NCBI GenBank assembly: GCA_030532385.1
Contig: JAUNLG010000005.1
Coordinates: forward strand, 49,460-113,459
DNA length: 64,000 bases
DNA from: Anaerococcus sp.
GTDB taxonomy: Bacteria > Bacillota > Clostridia > Tissierellales > Peptoniphilaceae
Reading direction: 5' to 3'
Below the pieces are notes generated by a model. The model saw nothing but the letters and a program-made list of their open reading frames with translations, ran no database searches and was not told the origin of the DNA. Below, piece after piece: positions 43,877 through 53,115 of this stretch. Each line of letters opens with the position of its first letter. Within the stretch, counting starts at the first letter, position 1. The translations under genes and the position numbers were made by a program.

Positions 43877-44815
43877 TTAAACATCTTCTACTGTCAAATA
43901 AGGCTTTCCACTTGCCTTTGGTGCTTGGGACTTACCCTTAAAGATAATTAGGATAAGAAGAGTTGCTATATATGGAATCATTGATATAAATTCTATAGGT
44001 ATAGCAAGTCCTGTAGAACCAAGGTAGGTTGCAATAGCCTGAGCTAGTCCAAAGAATAAAGACCCCAACAAAACTCCATGTGGCTTCCAATTACCAAAGA
44101 TAACTGTAACTAAGGCTATATAGCCTTGGCCTGCTATCAATGTTGGTGAGAAGGAAGATACTACCGCCAAGGACATTGATGCTCCTCCAAGCCCTCCCAT
44201 AAAGCCTGAAAAGATTACTGACCCATACCTTACCTTACTTACATTAATATTTAAGGTTTCTGCAGCCTTTGGATGCTCTCCTACTGCAATAATCCTAAGG
44301 CCTAGCTTAGACTTATATAAAACTAGGTAGAGGATTATAACCATAATAAAGGCAAAGTAAACTGTAGCATATTGGCCAAAAATATTATTGAAGGCTTGGT
44401 TGTCACTTATCCCCCTAAATAGTCTAGGTATCTTATTTTCAAGGGGAATCGATGGGGTTTGGGTTGCTCCATCAAAGATTAGCCTTGATAAAAATAAGGC
44501 TAGACCAGGTGCTAGGGTATTTATTGCTATACCTGATATGGTTTGATCTCCTGCAAGAGATACACTAACAAAGGCATGGATTAGACCAAAAACGGCCCCT
44601 GCAAGTCCTCCTGCTAAAAAGGCTAGCCAAGGGTTGCCAAGCTTATAGCCTACAACAGCCCCCATCAAGGCCCCTATTGTCATCATTCCCTCAAGCCCAA
44701 TATTAACTACACCAGACTTCTCACTAATCATTCCCCCTAGTCCTGTCATCAAAACTGGGGCTGCATTAGAGAAGGTATTTCCAATTATCAAAGCAAGGAT
44801 TGTCAAATTAATCAT
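43877..44815 (-). CDS. ABC nucleoside importer permease (second, NupQ-type)
   Basis: 312 aa. A BPD_transp_2 permease with eight to nine helices. Family landmarks include GLGGMISEKSGVVNIGLEGMM, VSLAGDQTISGIAINTLAPGL and AVGEHPKAAETLNINVSKVRY. It forms the membrane channel with the other permease, overlapping its gene by 8 bp. Gene order lipoprotein, ATPase, permease, permease is that of the Bacillus NupNOPQ guanosine importer. Confidence 0.9.
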   Translation of the reverse strand: MINLTILALIIGNTFSNAAPVLMTGLGGMISEKSGVVNIGLEGMMTIGALMGAVVGYKLGNPWLAFLAGGLAGAVFGLIHAFVSVSLAGDQTISGIAINTLAPGLALFLSRLIFDGATQTPSIPLENKIPRLFRGISDNQAFNNIFGQYATVYFAFIMVIILYLVLYKSKLGLRIIAVGEHPKAAETLNINVSKVRYGSVIFSGFMGGLGGASMSLAVVSSFSPTLIAGQGYIALVTVIFGNWKPHGVLLGSLFFGLAQAIATYLGSTGLAIPIEFISMIPYIATLLILIIFKGKSQAPKASGKPYLTVEDV

Positions 44816-45953
44816 TTCTAGAAGCCTCCTCTTTTATTTTTTTGCTAGTATCTTTACTCAATTTCTTATTTTGCCTAAGCCTAGCTTTAATTATCCTATA
44901 AGCTAGAGGAATAGCAGTAAAGAGAATTATTGTACCTATAATTATAGATATAATCTCACTAGGAACTCCCATAGCCCTTTGGAGGTTATTACCTGCATAC
45001 TTTAAGGATCCAAAGAAAAGACCTGAGAATATTACTCCTATTGGGTTATTTGATGCCAATAAGGAAACTGCCAAGCCATCAAAACCAAAGTTTTGCATAG
45101 ATGATAGGATTGATAGGTTGTAGGTAAAGCCTAGAACCTGAGTAACTCCTGCAAGGGCACTTATGGCACCTGAAATTGCCATTGATTGGACAATCTTCTT
45201 ACCTGAATCAATACCTCCATATTGGCTGGCTTCATCATTTAAACCAACAGCCTTAAGCTTATAGCCTAGGGTTGTCTTATTTAAAATATACCAAACTACA
45301 ATAACTGCAACTATTGCAAGAATTGACCCCCAGTGGATTGGAGCCCTAAAAAAGTGGGAGAAGAATCCGTCAAATCTTTTTGCAGCATCTGTAAAAAGTG
45401 TAATTTTTGCATTATCATTTACTTCAAAAGAGCTCATAGAATTTGGTTGTTGGTAGCGATAAACTATAAAGTTTTGAAAATAAAAGGCTACCCAGTTTAG
45501 CATGATAGTAGAAATTACCTCATGGATACCAAATTTCGCCTTGATAAAACCTGCTATGGATCCATAAAAAGCTCCTGCAACCATAGCAAGGATTATTGCA
45601 ACTATTGGTAGGATAATAGGAGGTAGGTCAAAAAAGTAGCCTACTAAGAAGGCAACAATTGTTCCTACTATAAATTGCCCCTCAGCTCCCATATTAAAAA
45701 GTCCTGTCTTAAAGGCAAAGGTTACACCAAGTCCTGTCATAATGATAGGAGTTGATGTTACTATAGCCCAGCCCATATTCCTTGGATTTTTGAATACTCC
45801 CAAAAATAAGTTCTTAAAGCCTTCTATTGGATCATAGCCTGCTATAAGTAAAACCAAGGCCCCAACTAAAAGACCTAATAAAATTGCCATTATTGTAAAT
45901 AATACCTTAGAGCTAGCCAATGAAGATCTTTTCTTTATACTCACATTACTCAT
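44808..45953 (-). CDS. ABC nucleoside importer permease (first, NupP-type)
   Basis: 381 aa, BPD_transp_2 family, longer N-terminus than its partner. Signs are TPIIMTGLGVTFAFKTGLFNMGAEGQFIVG, GFIKAKFGIHEVISTIMLNW and AVGLNDEASQYGGID. AGGAGG stands 6 bp before the ATG. It overlaps the ATPase stop by 8 bp. It forms the heterodimeric channel with the next permease. Confidence 0.9.
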   Translation of the reverse strand: MSNVSIKKRSSLASSKVLFTIMAILLGLLVGALVLLIAGYDPIEGFKNLFLGVFKNPRNMGWAIVTSTPIIMTGLGVTFAFKTGLFNMGAEGQFIVGTIVAFLVGYFFDLPPIILPIVAIILAMVAGAFYGSIAGFIKAKFGIHEVISTIMLNWVAFYFQNFIVYRYQQPNSMSSFEVNDNAKITLFTDAAKRFDGFFSHFFRAPIHWGSILAIVAVIVVWYILNKTTLGYKLKAVGLNDEASQYGGIDSGKKIVQSMAISGAISALAGVTQVLGFTYNLSILSSMQNFGFDGLAVSLLASNNPIGVIFSGLFFGSLKYAGNNLQRAMGVPSEIISIIIGTIILFTAIPLAYRIIKARLRQNKKLSKDTSKKIKEEASRND

Positions 45954-47475
45954 CGCTACCTCCTGCCATAAGTCTTCCTATTTCAAATTCATCTGTAAGT
46001 TTAGGATCCTTCTCCCCTACGATTTTTCCATCATAGATTACAAGAATCCTATCAGATAGGTCCATAATCTCATCTAGTTCAAAGGATATAAGTAGGACTG
46101 CCTTGTTCTTATTTCTAAGCTCTACTAGGTATTGGTGGATAAATTCTATAGCACCAACATCAAGACCTCTGGTAGGTTGGGCTGCTATTAATACATCAGG
46201 ATCGTTTGAAATCTCCCTTGCTATAATAACCTTTTGCTGGTTTCCACCTGATAGAGACCCTGCTTTTTCATTAATATCAGTTGGCCTTATATCAAATTTT
46301 TCTACCAAGTCTTTGGCATTTTCAGCAATATTTGAAAAATTTAGCCTACCCTTGCTTGAAAAAGGTTCCTTGGATACTCTTTCTAAGATTAGGTTATCTT
46401 TTATAGGATATTCTAGGATTAGCCCTCTTTTTTGCCTATCTTCAGGTATAGAATTCATACCGGTATCAAGGATTTCCTTAGTAGACTTATTGGTAATATC
46501 TTTTCCATTTAATATAACCTTGCCCCTATTAGACTTACTCATCCCTGTTATAGCATCTATTAGCTCACTTTGGCCATTGCCATCTACTCCAGCAATTCCT
46601 AGGATCTCACCTGCGTGAAGTTTAAGATTAAGGCCTTTTAGGGCATCAATCCCTCTTTTATCCTTAACCCAAAGGTCTTCTATATTTAGGATTACCCCGC
46701 CTTTTTTTATATCCTTCTTATCTACATTAAAACTTACATCACGGCCTACCATCTTTTCAGCCAAGATATTTTCATCAACCTCGCTTACTATAAGCTTATC
46801 GATATACTTACCCCTCCTAATTATGGTGCAAGTATCAGCCATAGCCTTAATTTCTGAAAGCTTGTGGGTGATAATTATAATAGACTTGCCAAGTGTAGTT
46901 AGCCTTTTGACTATTTCTATAAATTCCACAATCTCTTGTGGGGTAAGAACTGCTGTAGGTTCATCAAATATTAGAATATCTGCCCCATGGTAGAGGGCCT
47001 TAAGGATTTCTACCCTCTGTTGCATACCTACTGATATATCTTCTATCTTATCTTTTGGATTGATTGATAGGTTATATTCTTTGCTTAGTTTTTCTACCTC
47101 AGCGTAAGCAGCCTTCCTATCTAGAAAAACCCCCTTTGATTTTTCATAGCCTAGGATAATGTTTTCTGTTACAGTAAGTGGCTCAATTAGCATAAAGTGC
47201 TGGTGGACCATACCAATTCCAGCCTCTATGGCAGCCCTTGGGCTCATCTTCTCAAAAGTTTTGCCATTTATTGTAATAGATCCCTCACTTGGAGGAAACA
47301 TTCCATAAAGAATATTCATAAGCGTAGTCTTGCCAGCCCCATTTTCTCCTAAAAGAGCATGGACCTCGCATTTATGAAGGTCAAAGTCTATATTGGTCAA
47401 GACTTCCTTGTCTCCAAAACGCTTACTTATATTTTTCATACTTACAACTGGGGCCTGGCTAAAATAATCTTTCAT
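45946..47475 (-). CDS. ABC nucleoside importer ATPase (NupO-type, two ABC domains)
   Basis: 509 aa with two ABC domains, as in ribose-type and Bmp-type importers. The first has GENGAGKTTL, DISVGMQQRVEILKAL and LIFDEPTAVLTP; the second has GVDGNGQSEL (a degenerate Walker A, normal for this group), SLSGGNQQKVIIAREI and a weak Walker B VLIAAQPTRGLDV. It drives uptake of nucleosides bound by the upstream lipoprotein. AAGGGGG precedes the ATG. A terminator-like hairpin stands between it and the lipoprotein gene. Confidence 0.92.
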   Translation of the reverse strand: MKDYFSQAPVVSMKNISKRFGDKEVLTNIDFDLHKCEVHALLGENGAGKTTLMNILYGMFPPSEGSITINGKTFEKMSPRAAIEAGIGMVHQHFMLIEPLTVTENIILGYEKSKGVFLDRKAAYAEVEKLSKEYNLSINPKDKIEDISVGMQQRVEILKALYHGADILIFDEPTAVLTPQEIVEFIEIVKRLTTLGKSIIIITHKLSEIKAMADTCTIIRRGKYIDKLIVSEVDENILAEKMVGRDVSFNVDKKDIKKGGVILNIEDLWVKDKRGIDALKGLNLKLHAGEILGIAGVDGNGQSELIDAITGMSKSNRGKVILNGKDITNKSTKEILDTGMNSIPEDRQKRGLILEYPIKDNLILERVSKEPFSSKGRLNFSNIAENAKDLVEKFDIRPTDINEKAGSLSGGNQQKVIIAREISNDPDVLIAAQPTRGLDVGAIEFIHQYLVELRNKNKAVLLISFELDEIMDLSDRILVIYDGKIVGEKDPKLTDEFEIGRLMAGGSDE

Positions 47476-47554
47476 AGCTTCCCCCTTTTATACTATTTCT
47501 TTTATCATATCATAAAATTAAAAAAATTAATAACAATTTTAAATTAGTCACAAA

Positions 47555-47580
47555 GAAAAAGGGCAGGATAGCCTGCCCTC
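47555..47580 (-). terminator. Terminator/attenuator between lipoprotein and ATPase genes
   Basis: AGGGCAGG (47560-47567) pairs with CCTGCCCT (47572-47579) and is followed by TTTTTC on the minus strand. Partial termination here would give more binding protein than transporter, a common design in such operons. Confidence 0.8.
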
Positions 47581-47591
47581 TTTATTAGTAA

Positions 47592-48728
47592 TTAGTCATT
47601 ATAACCCATTGAGTTAAATTCATCTTCATTTTGTGGAACTTCTATATCTCCTGCTATGATAGATTCTCTTAACTCTTCTACCCTATCTTTTACTTCGCTG
47701 CTTACAAGCTCATTTGGTCCATAAGCTATATCTACTGTTTTTCCATCAGCTAAGGTGAAGTCTTTTGTAGTTCCGCCTGCAAAATTTCCACTAGCTAGGT
47801 CATCAGCTACTAGTTTTATTGCATCGCCAACACCCTTAATTGTTGAAACAAGCATATGGTCTGGTGCTTCTTCAGATTGGTCCCTATCAACACCGATTAC
47901 CCACTTATCATTTTCTTTTGCAGCTTCAATTACACCAATTCCTACACCACCTGCAGCATGCATTACTACATCTGCACCTGATTGGTACATTTGGTTAGCT
48001 ATATTTTTACCTGCAGCTTGGTCTGAGAAGCTATTTGCATATTGAACATCAACTACTATATCTTCTCCCTTTTCCCTGCTAGCTTCCTTAACACCAGCCC
48101 TAAATCCATATTCGAACCTGTCGATTACATCAGATTCTTGGCCACCTACAAAGCCTACGTGGTTGCTTTCGCTTGTCATTCCTGCAATATAGCCTGCTAA
48201 GAATGAGTTTTGATGGTCTGCAAAGGTGATACCTAGTAGGTTTTCTTGCTCTTCTATATTTGCATTATCTATGATTGCATAGTTTTGATCTGGGTTTTGA
48301 TCTGCAGCCTTACTTGTATCTTCATATAGAGCAAAGCCTACTGTAAATATTAGGTCTGATTCACTATCTAGGGCTGACTCAAGGTTTGGTTGGTAGTCAG
48401 CTGCTGAGTGAGATTCGATATAATCAAATTCAACCTTGCCTTCTTCTTTATATTCTGAAAGACCTTCATAAGCTGATTGGTTAAAGGACTTATCATTTAC
48501 TCCGCCCTCATCAGTTACCATGGTAATCTTTACTGTTTCTGTAGCAGGAGTTTCGCCTTCTGCTTCAGTTTCTTCTTGGTTTTCTTCTTGACCTTCTGTT
48601 TCACTTTGACTTGTTTCAGTCTCTGTTGCTTGATCTGTAGTATCTGTGTCAGTATCATTGCCACAAGAAGCTAGGGCAAATGATAAGGATAGAACAGAAA
48701 TAATTGACATAAGTTTACTAATTTTCAT
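47592..48728 (-). CDS. BMP family nucleoside-binding lipoprotein
   Basis: 378 aa. The lipoprotein signal ends in ALASC (Cys22), followed by a low-complexity linker rich in Thr, Glu, Asp and Gln (about 24-65) and a Bmp domain: VTDEGGVNDKSFNQSAYEGL, GFALYEDTSKAA, FVGGQESDVIDRFEYGF and DVVMHAAGGVG. It binds purine nucleosides outside the cell and delivers them to the importer encoded downstream. First gene of the operon, with the promoter at 48766-48794. Confidence 0.93.
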   Translation of the reverse strand: MKISKLMSIISVLSLSFALASCGNDTDTDTTDQATETETSQSETEGQEENQEETEAEGETPATETVKITMVTDEGGVNDKSFNQSAYEGLSEYKEEGKVEFDYIESHSAADYQPNLESALDSESDLIFTVGFALYEDTSKAADQNPDQNYAIIDNANIEEQENLLGITFADHQNSFLAGYIAGMTSESNHVGFVGGQESDVIDRFEYGFRAGVKEASREKGEDIVVDVQYANSFSDQAAGKNIANQMYQSGADVVMHAAGGVGIGVIEAAKENDKWVIGVDRDQSEEAPDHMLVSTIKGVGDAIKLVADDLASGNFAGGTTKDFTLADGKTVDIAYGPNELVSSEVKDRVEELRESIIAGDIEVPQNEDEFNSMGYND

Positions 48729-48765
48729 AAATTCCTCCCTAAATTAATTTACTACTTATAAGCTT

Positions 48766-48794
48766 ATTCTATTAGATAAAATCGATTTTGTCTA
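48766..48794 (-). promoter_or_regulatory. Promoter of the nucleoside importer operon
   Basis: On the minus strand TAGACA (48794-48789), a 17-bp spacer and TAGAAT (48771-48766). The leader is short; no purine riboswitch is seen. Confidence 0.6.
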
Positions 48795-48845
48795 GAGGAA
48801 AGTAAAATTATTTTAAAATTCATGTAAAATCCTCATTAAATAAAG

Positions 48846-48890
48846 AAAAAATGGCCTTAATCTTTCCCTTTGAGGAAAAATCATTGCCAT
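48846..48890 (-). terminator. Terminator of the padR-rsuA-sugar transferase operon
   Basis: A long stem with a few mismatches is built from the ATGGC and TTTCC parts on each side, loop near TCAAA, followed by TTTTTTC on the minus strand. Confidence 0.7.
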
Positions 48891-48894
48891 CTTC

Positions 48895-49503
48895 CTAATA
48901 AAAATCTTCATCTTCTATCCTACCCTCACTTATCCCTTCTGAGGATAAGACTTGGGGTATGGTCTTTAAGATTATTTTTAAATCATTTATAAAACTTACA
49001 TTTTTTGCATATAGGCCATCCATTTGGGCCTTTTTTCTAATACCCAAGGTATCCCTACCTGATATTTGACTAAGACCAGTAATTCCTGGCCTTACTCCCA
49101 AGGCCCCATATTCTTTCCTTAGGCTAATTAGCTTCTCTTCTTTTAAAATAACAGGTCTAGGGCCTACTATAGCCATATCTCCCTTTATAATATTTATAAG
49201 TTGGGGAAGCTCGTCTATAGAAGTTTTTCTAATAAAGGCTCCTACATGGGTAATGTAAGAGTCAGCATTATCAAGCTCCCAGCTTGCAGCTTCCTTGGGG
49301 GCATTTGTCGCCATGGACCTAAATTTGATGCACCTAAAGGGCTTGCCAAAAATCCCTTGCCTATCTTGGATAAAAAACACCTGGCCCTTTGGGTCTTCTA
49401 TCTTTATGGCAAGACCTGTAATAATAAAGATAGGAAGAAGGATAATAAGGGCTAGGCTTGCAAGGAGTCTATCAATTATATTTTTTATATATCGCTCATA
49501 CAT
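48895..49503 (-). CDS. Bacterial sugar transferase (undecaprenyl-phosphate glycosyl-1-phosphate transferase)
   Basis: 202 aa. One N-terminal membrane helix (about 13-35) is followed by the catalytic domain with FIQDRQGIFGKPFRCIKFRSM, IRKTSIDELPQLINIIKGDMAIVGPRP and RPGITGLSQISGR. The enzyme moves a sugar phosphate onto the lipid carrier as the first step of capsule, exopolysaccharide or glycan synthesis. No glycosyltransferase, flippase or chain-length genes are near, so it is isolated here. It follows rsuA by 15 bp. Confidence 0.92.
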   Translation of the reverse strand: MYERYIKNIIDRLLASLALIILLPIFIITGLAIKIEDPKGQVFFIQDRQGIFGKPFRCIKFRSMATNAPKEAASWELDNADSYITHVGAFIRKTSIDELPQLINIIKGDMAIVGPRPVILKEEKLISLRKEYGALGVRPGITGLSQISGRDTLGIRKKAQMDGLYAKNVSFINDLKIILKTIPQVLSSEGISEGRIEDEDFY

Positions 49504-49518
49504 AAACTACTCCAAGGT

Positions 49519-50217
49519 CTAGGCCCTAAATAGGTCAACTTCTTTCTCACTTAATTCCCTATATTCCCCATAATCAAGGTGGCTATCTAAGAAAAGTTCG
49601 CCTATGGCAAGTCTTTTTAGGCTAACAACCTCATTGCCATTGTTAGAAAATAGTCTTTTAACCAGGTGGAATTTCCCCTCGCTTACCTTTACTATTGCTT
49701 TTTTATCTTCTAAAATCTTAAGCTTAGCAGGCCTTGCTGTGTAATCATCCTCTTTGATGTAAACTCCCTTTTCAAAAATTTCTACTAAGGAAGGGTCTAT
49801 CTTATCCCTAGTTTCAACTTCATAGGTCTTAAAGATATTTGAATTTGGGCTTGTGACCCTATGGATAAACTTCCCATCTGTAGACAGGAGCAAAAGCCCT
49901 GTAGTATCCTTATCAAGCCTTCCTCCTATGGATAAGTCTAGGTTTTGGTAAAAATCATCAAGTAGGTCAATTACAGTTGGTTCAGGATCTTCTGTAGCTG
50001 AAAGATAACCACTAGGCTTATTCATCATAAGATAGATATTTTCAAAATAATCTACAAAAATATCCATATAATAAACCTCATCCTTGTTAGGATCAACCTT
50101 TATTGATGTATCCTTTACAATTTCTCCATTGACCCTGATAGCCCCCTTCTTTGCCATCCTCTTGATATTTTTTCTAGTATCAAGTCCTGCATTTCCAATC
50201 ATCTTATCTAATCTCAT
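49519..50217 (-). CDS. Pseudouridine synthase, RsuA/RluB/E/F family
   Basis: 232 aa. An S4 RNA-binding domain (about 1-60: MRLDKMIGNAGLDTRKNIKRMAKKG) leads to the catalytic domain with GGRLDKDTTGLLLLSTDG, in which Asp is the nucleophile. The family modifies a uridine in rRNA; 16S position 516 for RsuA is most likely, but RluB or RluE types cannot be excluded. It starts as an ATGA overlap with padR. Confidence 0.9.
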   Translation of the reverse strand: MRLDKMIGNAGLDTRKNIKRMAKKGAIRVNGEIVKDTSIKVDPNKDEVYYMDIFVDYFENIYLMMNKPSGYLSATEDPEPTVIDLLDDFYQNLDLSIGGRLDKDTTGLLLLSTDGKFIHRVTSPNSNIFKTYEVETRDKIDPSLVEIFEKGVYIKEDDYTARPAKLKILEDKKAIVKVSEGKFHLVKRLFSNNGNEVVSLKRLAIGELFLDSHLDYGEYRELSEKEVDLFRA

Positions 50218-50540
50218 AGTCTACCTTTCTTAAGGACATTGGAAACTACCTCTTCTAATTCATCAAAGGATTCATAAAACCCTTTAAGGTAATCCCTGCC
50301 CTTAGCAGTTATATAATAATACTTTCTTTTAGGGCCTATCTTGCTTTTCTTATAGGCTCCCAAAATTAGTCCCTTCTTTGATAATCTCAAAAGTATAGGA
50401 TATACTGTACCTTCTGTCATAGTATAAAATCCACTATTCTTAAGCTCTTCTACTATCTCATACCCATAGGTCTCATTGTTTTTTATAATATGAAGGATAA
50501 CTCCCTCAATGACGCCCTTTAGCATCTGACTTTCTATCAT
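50214..50540 (-). CDS. PadR family transcriptional regulator
   Basis: 108 aa. A winged-helix PadR domain: ILHIIKNNETYGYEIVEELKNSG, TEGTVYPILLRLSKKGLI, GPKRKYYYITAKGRDYLK. Small PadR proteins of this length commonly repress adjacent transport or membrane genes. Here it leads padR-rsuA-sugar transferase, so those may be its targets or it may act elsewhere. AAGGTGAT precedes the ATG. Confidence 0.88.
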   Translation of the reverse strand: MIESQMLKGVIEGVILHIIKNNETYGYEIVEELKNSGFYTMTEGTVYPILLRLSKKGLILGAYKKSKIGPKRKYYYITAKGRDYLKGFYESFDELEEVVSNVLKKGRL

Positions 50541-50580
50541 TCTATCACCTTCCTATATTGTATAGCCTAGTAGATGATAT

Positions 50581-53115
50581 TCAAGCCCTCCCACAATAAA
50601 ATTTGAGGGGACAAAGCTTGCATTTAGAATAATCATCAGTTCTCTTATCAAAATTTTTATTAACTATTTGATAGGCTATCTCATCAATTTTCCCTATATC
50701 AAACTCTAAATTATCCACCCTTATAAGCTTATCTTCTTCTATAAAATATAAAAGCCCTTGGGGGACCTCTCCCTTATTTAAGTCTATAAGGGCCCTGTAG
50801 GTTCTTAGCTGTCTTTGGTAACTTGATAGGTCCTTAGGGATTTTTCCTGTTTTAAGGTCAAGGATCCTCCCATCCTTAAGCCTTATATCAACGTTTCCTT
50901 TTAAGATATAAAAGTCCCTATCAGCCTTAAGGCTTAGCTCACTTTTGTCAACACCAAAGTCCCTACCCAAGATATTTGATAGGCTAAGGGCGTATTTAGG
51001 ATTATCTTTTATAAATTTTTCAAGATCTTTCCTAGTAAAAGACCTAGAGTATAAGTATTGGGCAAGCTCATGGACCCTTGATCCAAATATAAGGGAATCT
51101 GACTTAACTTGGCTAAAGGATAGGTCTCTTATAAACATATACTTAAGGGGACAAGTCATATAAAGACTTATATGGCTAGTATAGGCTAGGATTTCCTTAT
51201 CCTTCTTCCTATCCTCCCTCTTAAAATCAATGCTAGAAATCTTAGAAGTTCCATCAAGGCTTCTTAGAAAACTTCTCATCCTAGTGTCCCTGGCATTATC
51301 TAAAATAACCAAGAGCCTTTTTGCCCTGGTAAAGGCTGTATAATACTTCCTAGCAAAGTCCAGGTTTTTATTATCCTTCTTTTCTATATGTTTTTCCAAA
51401 AATCCGGCCTTATTTTCCCTTGGAAAATCATTAAGGCTTGAAACAAAGACAACTTCAAACTCAAGACCCTTAGACTGATGGATTGTCATAAAATTTATCC
51501 CATCCTTATCATAAGAATCCTCATCATATTCGCTAAGGCCCCCCATCTTAAAATAAAGGTAGAAAAAATCATTTATAAATTTCTTGTAATGACCTATCAA
51601 AGGTCCTTGGTTTTTCTCCATAAATATCTCATCAAAGTCTACCCCCAGCCTTAAAATTTGGGATACATTAGAAAAAACCCCCTCCTTATCCTTATAGGAC
51701 TTAGAATCTAGGTCCCTAAAAAATTTAAGACCCAAGGCCCTATAAATTATTTGGCTAATGGACTTACTAGTTCCTAGCTTACTTACAAAGTCTATAAGCC
51801 CAGGATCATCTTTAAAGTCCTTGTAGATAGTATTTAGGTAGACCCTATAGGCCCTAAGGTTTTTCTCCTCATAAGAATAAGCCCTAAAGGCAGTATTTAG
51901 GGGAAATATCTCACCAAGAAAACCTAGGATAAAAATCACCAGCCTAACTTCTACTTTTTCAAAAAACCTGGAGGATTTTTTATTAATAACCTTAATTCCA
52001 GCCTTTTCAAAACTTTCTTCAAGCTCTTTAGGATATGAACTATTAAAGGATGGGAAAAGAAAGGCTATTTGGCCTAGGTTTATATATCTAGATAAAAGCT
52101 TAATAAGCTTTATAAGGTTATCAGTCTTATCAGCCCTTGCCCTTACTACAGAATTTGGATTGGCTAGCCCCTTACTTGCTAGCTGGGCCTTATTTGCAAA
52201 ATCTCCCATAAAAGAATGAGCCTTTTTTAGGATCTCTTCATTAGACCTATAATTTATCTTAAGCCTATATCTAGTGACATCCCTACCGCTGTAGGCCTTA
52301 AACCTTTGGCCAAAGTCCATTAGGTTACTTGGGTCAGCTCCCCTAAAGGCATAAAGGGCCTGGTCATCATCCCCCAAAACCATTATTTTCCCATCCTTAC
52401 TTAGCCTAAAGGCAATTTCTTCTTGGATCTTATTTGTATCTTGGTACTCATCTATTATGACAAGGTCAATATTTTCCCTAATTACTCCTGCCTTTGATGG
52501 ATCCCTAAGGAGGCTTAAAAACTTCATCAAAATTCCTTGAAAATTAATAAGGCCCATGTCCTTAAGAAGTTTCTCATAAGTCCTAAAGACCCTAAAGGCA
52601 AAAAGATCCCTAGGATCATCTGAATCCCTTAGCCTATCTAGGTCTATAAGGTTATTTATAATACTTGAGTATATATCCATGATAAGGCCTGGTTTATTAA
52701 ACTTAGCATAAGTTTCAAAGCCTTCTATCTGGTCAAAAGCCCTTATATTTTCATTTATAATAAAGACTTCCATCTTTGTATCGATGATCTTTCTTGAGAA
52801 AAAATCCTCATCTAAATCCCTATATTTTTCAATAAAAGTCCTTGCAAGAGAGTGGAAGTTGCCAACCATCATATCCTCTAAATTTTCATCAAGGCCAACT
52901 TGCCTAAGGATAGCAAGGATCCTAGTATCAAGCTCTCTTGCAGCCTTTTTGGTAAAGGTTGTAATAAGAATCCTTGAAGGCTTTAGACCATCTTCCCTAA
53001 TTAACCTTGCCACAAGCTTAACCAAGGTATGGGTCTTTCCTGTCCCAGGTCCTGCTAGGACTAGGGCTGGAAACTTTACATTTTTTATAATCTCTTCTTG
53101 GTCATAATTTCTCAT
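50581..53115 (-). CDS. UvrD-like helicase fused to a PD-(D/E)XK nuclease with Fe-S cysteines
   Basis: 844 aa. A superfamily 1A helicase (1-610) has Walker A AGPGTGKT (21-28), LVIIDEYQDTN (DExx box), GDDDQALYAFRGA, NYRSNEEI, TIHQSKGLEF and YTAFTRAKRLL. The C-terminal part (about 645-844) is a RecB-type nuclease: GNVDIRLKDG (Asp743), ILDLKTG (Asp753, Lys755), and cysteines at 655, 832, 835 and 841 arranged like the AddB/AdnB iron-sulfur site. It probably processes DNA ends in repair. It is not a plain PcrA. The gene overlaps GNAT by 4 bp. Confidence 0.88.
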   Translation of the reverse strand: MRNYDQEEIIKNVKFPALVLAGPGTGKTHTLVKLVARLIREDGLKPSRILITTFTKKAARELDTRILAILRQVGLDENLEDMMVGNFHSLARTFIEKYRDLDEDFFSRKIIDTKMEVFIINENIRAFDQIEGFETYAKFNKPGLIMDIYSSIINNLIDLDRLRDSDDPRDLFAFRVFRTYEKLLKDMGLINFQGILMKFLSLLRDPSKAGVIRENIDLVIIDEYQDTNKIQEEIAFRLSKDGKIMVLGDDDQALYAFRGADPSNLMDFGQRFKAYSGRDVTRYRLKINYRSNEEILKKAHSFMGDFANKAQLASKGLANPNSVVRARADKTDNLIKLIKLLSRYINLGQIAFLFPSFNSSYPKELEESFEKAGIKVINKKSSRFFEKVEVRLVIFILGFLGEIFPLNTAFRAYSYEEKNLRAYRVYLNTIYKDFKDDPGLIDFVSKLGTSKSISQIIYRALGLKFFRDLDSKSYKDKEGVFSNVSQILRLGVDFDEIFMEKNQGPLIGHYKKFINDFFYLYFKMGGLSEYDEDSYDKDGINFMTIHQSKGLEFEVVFVSSLNDFPRENKAGFLEKHIEKKDNKNLDFARKYYTAFTRAKRLLVILDNARDTRMRSFLRSLDGTSKISSIDFKREDRKKDKEILAYTSHISLYMTCPLKYMFIRDLSFSQVKSDSLIFGSRVHELAQYLYSRSFTRKDLEKFIKDNPKYALSLSNILGRDFGVDKSELSLKADRDFYILKGNVDIRLKDGRILDLKTGKIPKDLSSYQRQLRTYRALIDLNKGEVPQGLLYFIEEDKLIRVDNLEFDIGKIDEIAYQIVNKNFDKRTDDYSKCKLCPLKFYCGRA

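Noticed and set aside
48729-48894. Purine riboswitch before the nucleoside importer
   Set aside because: The conserved loop sequences are absent and the promoter leaves a leader of about 35 nt.
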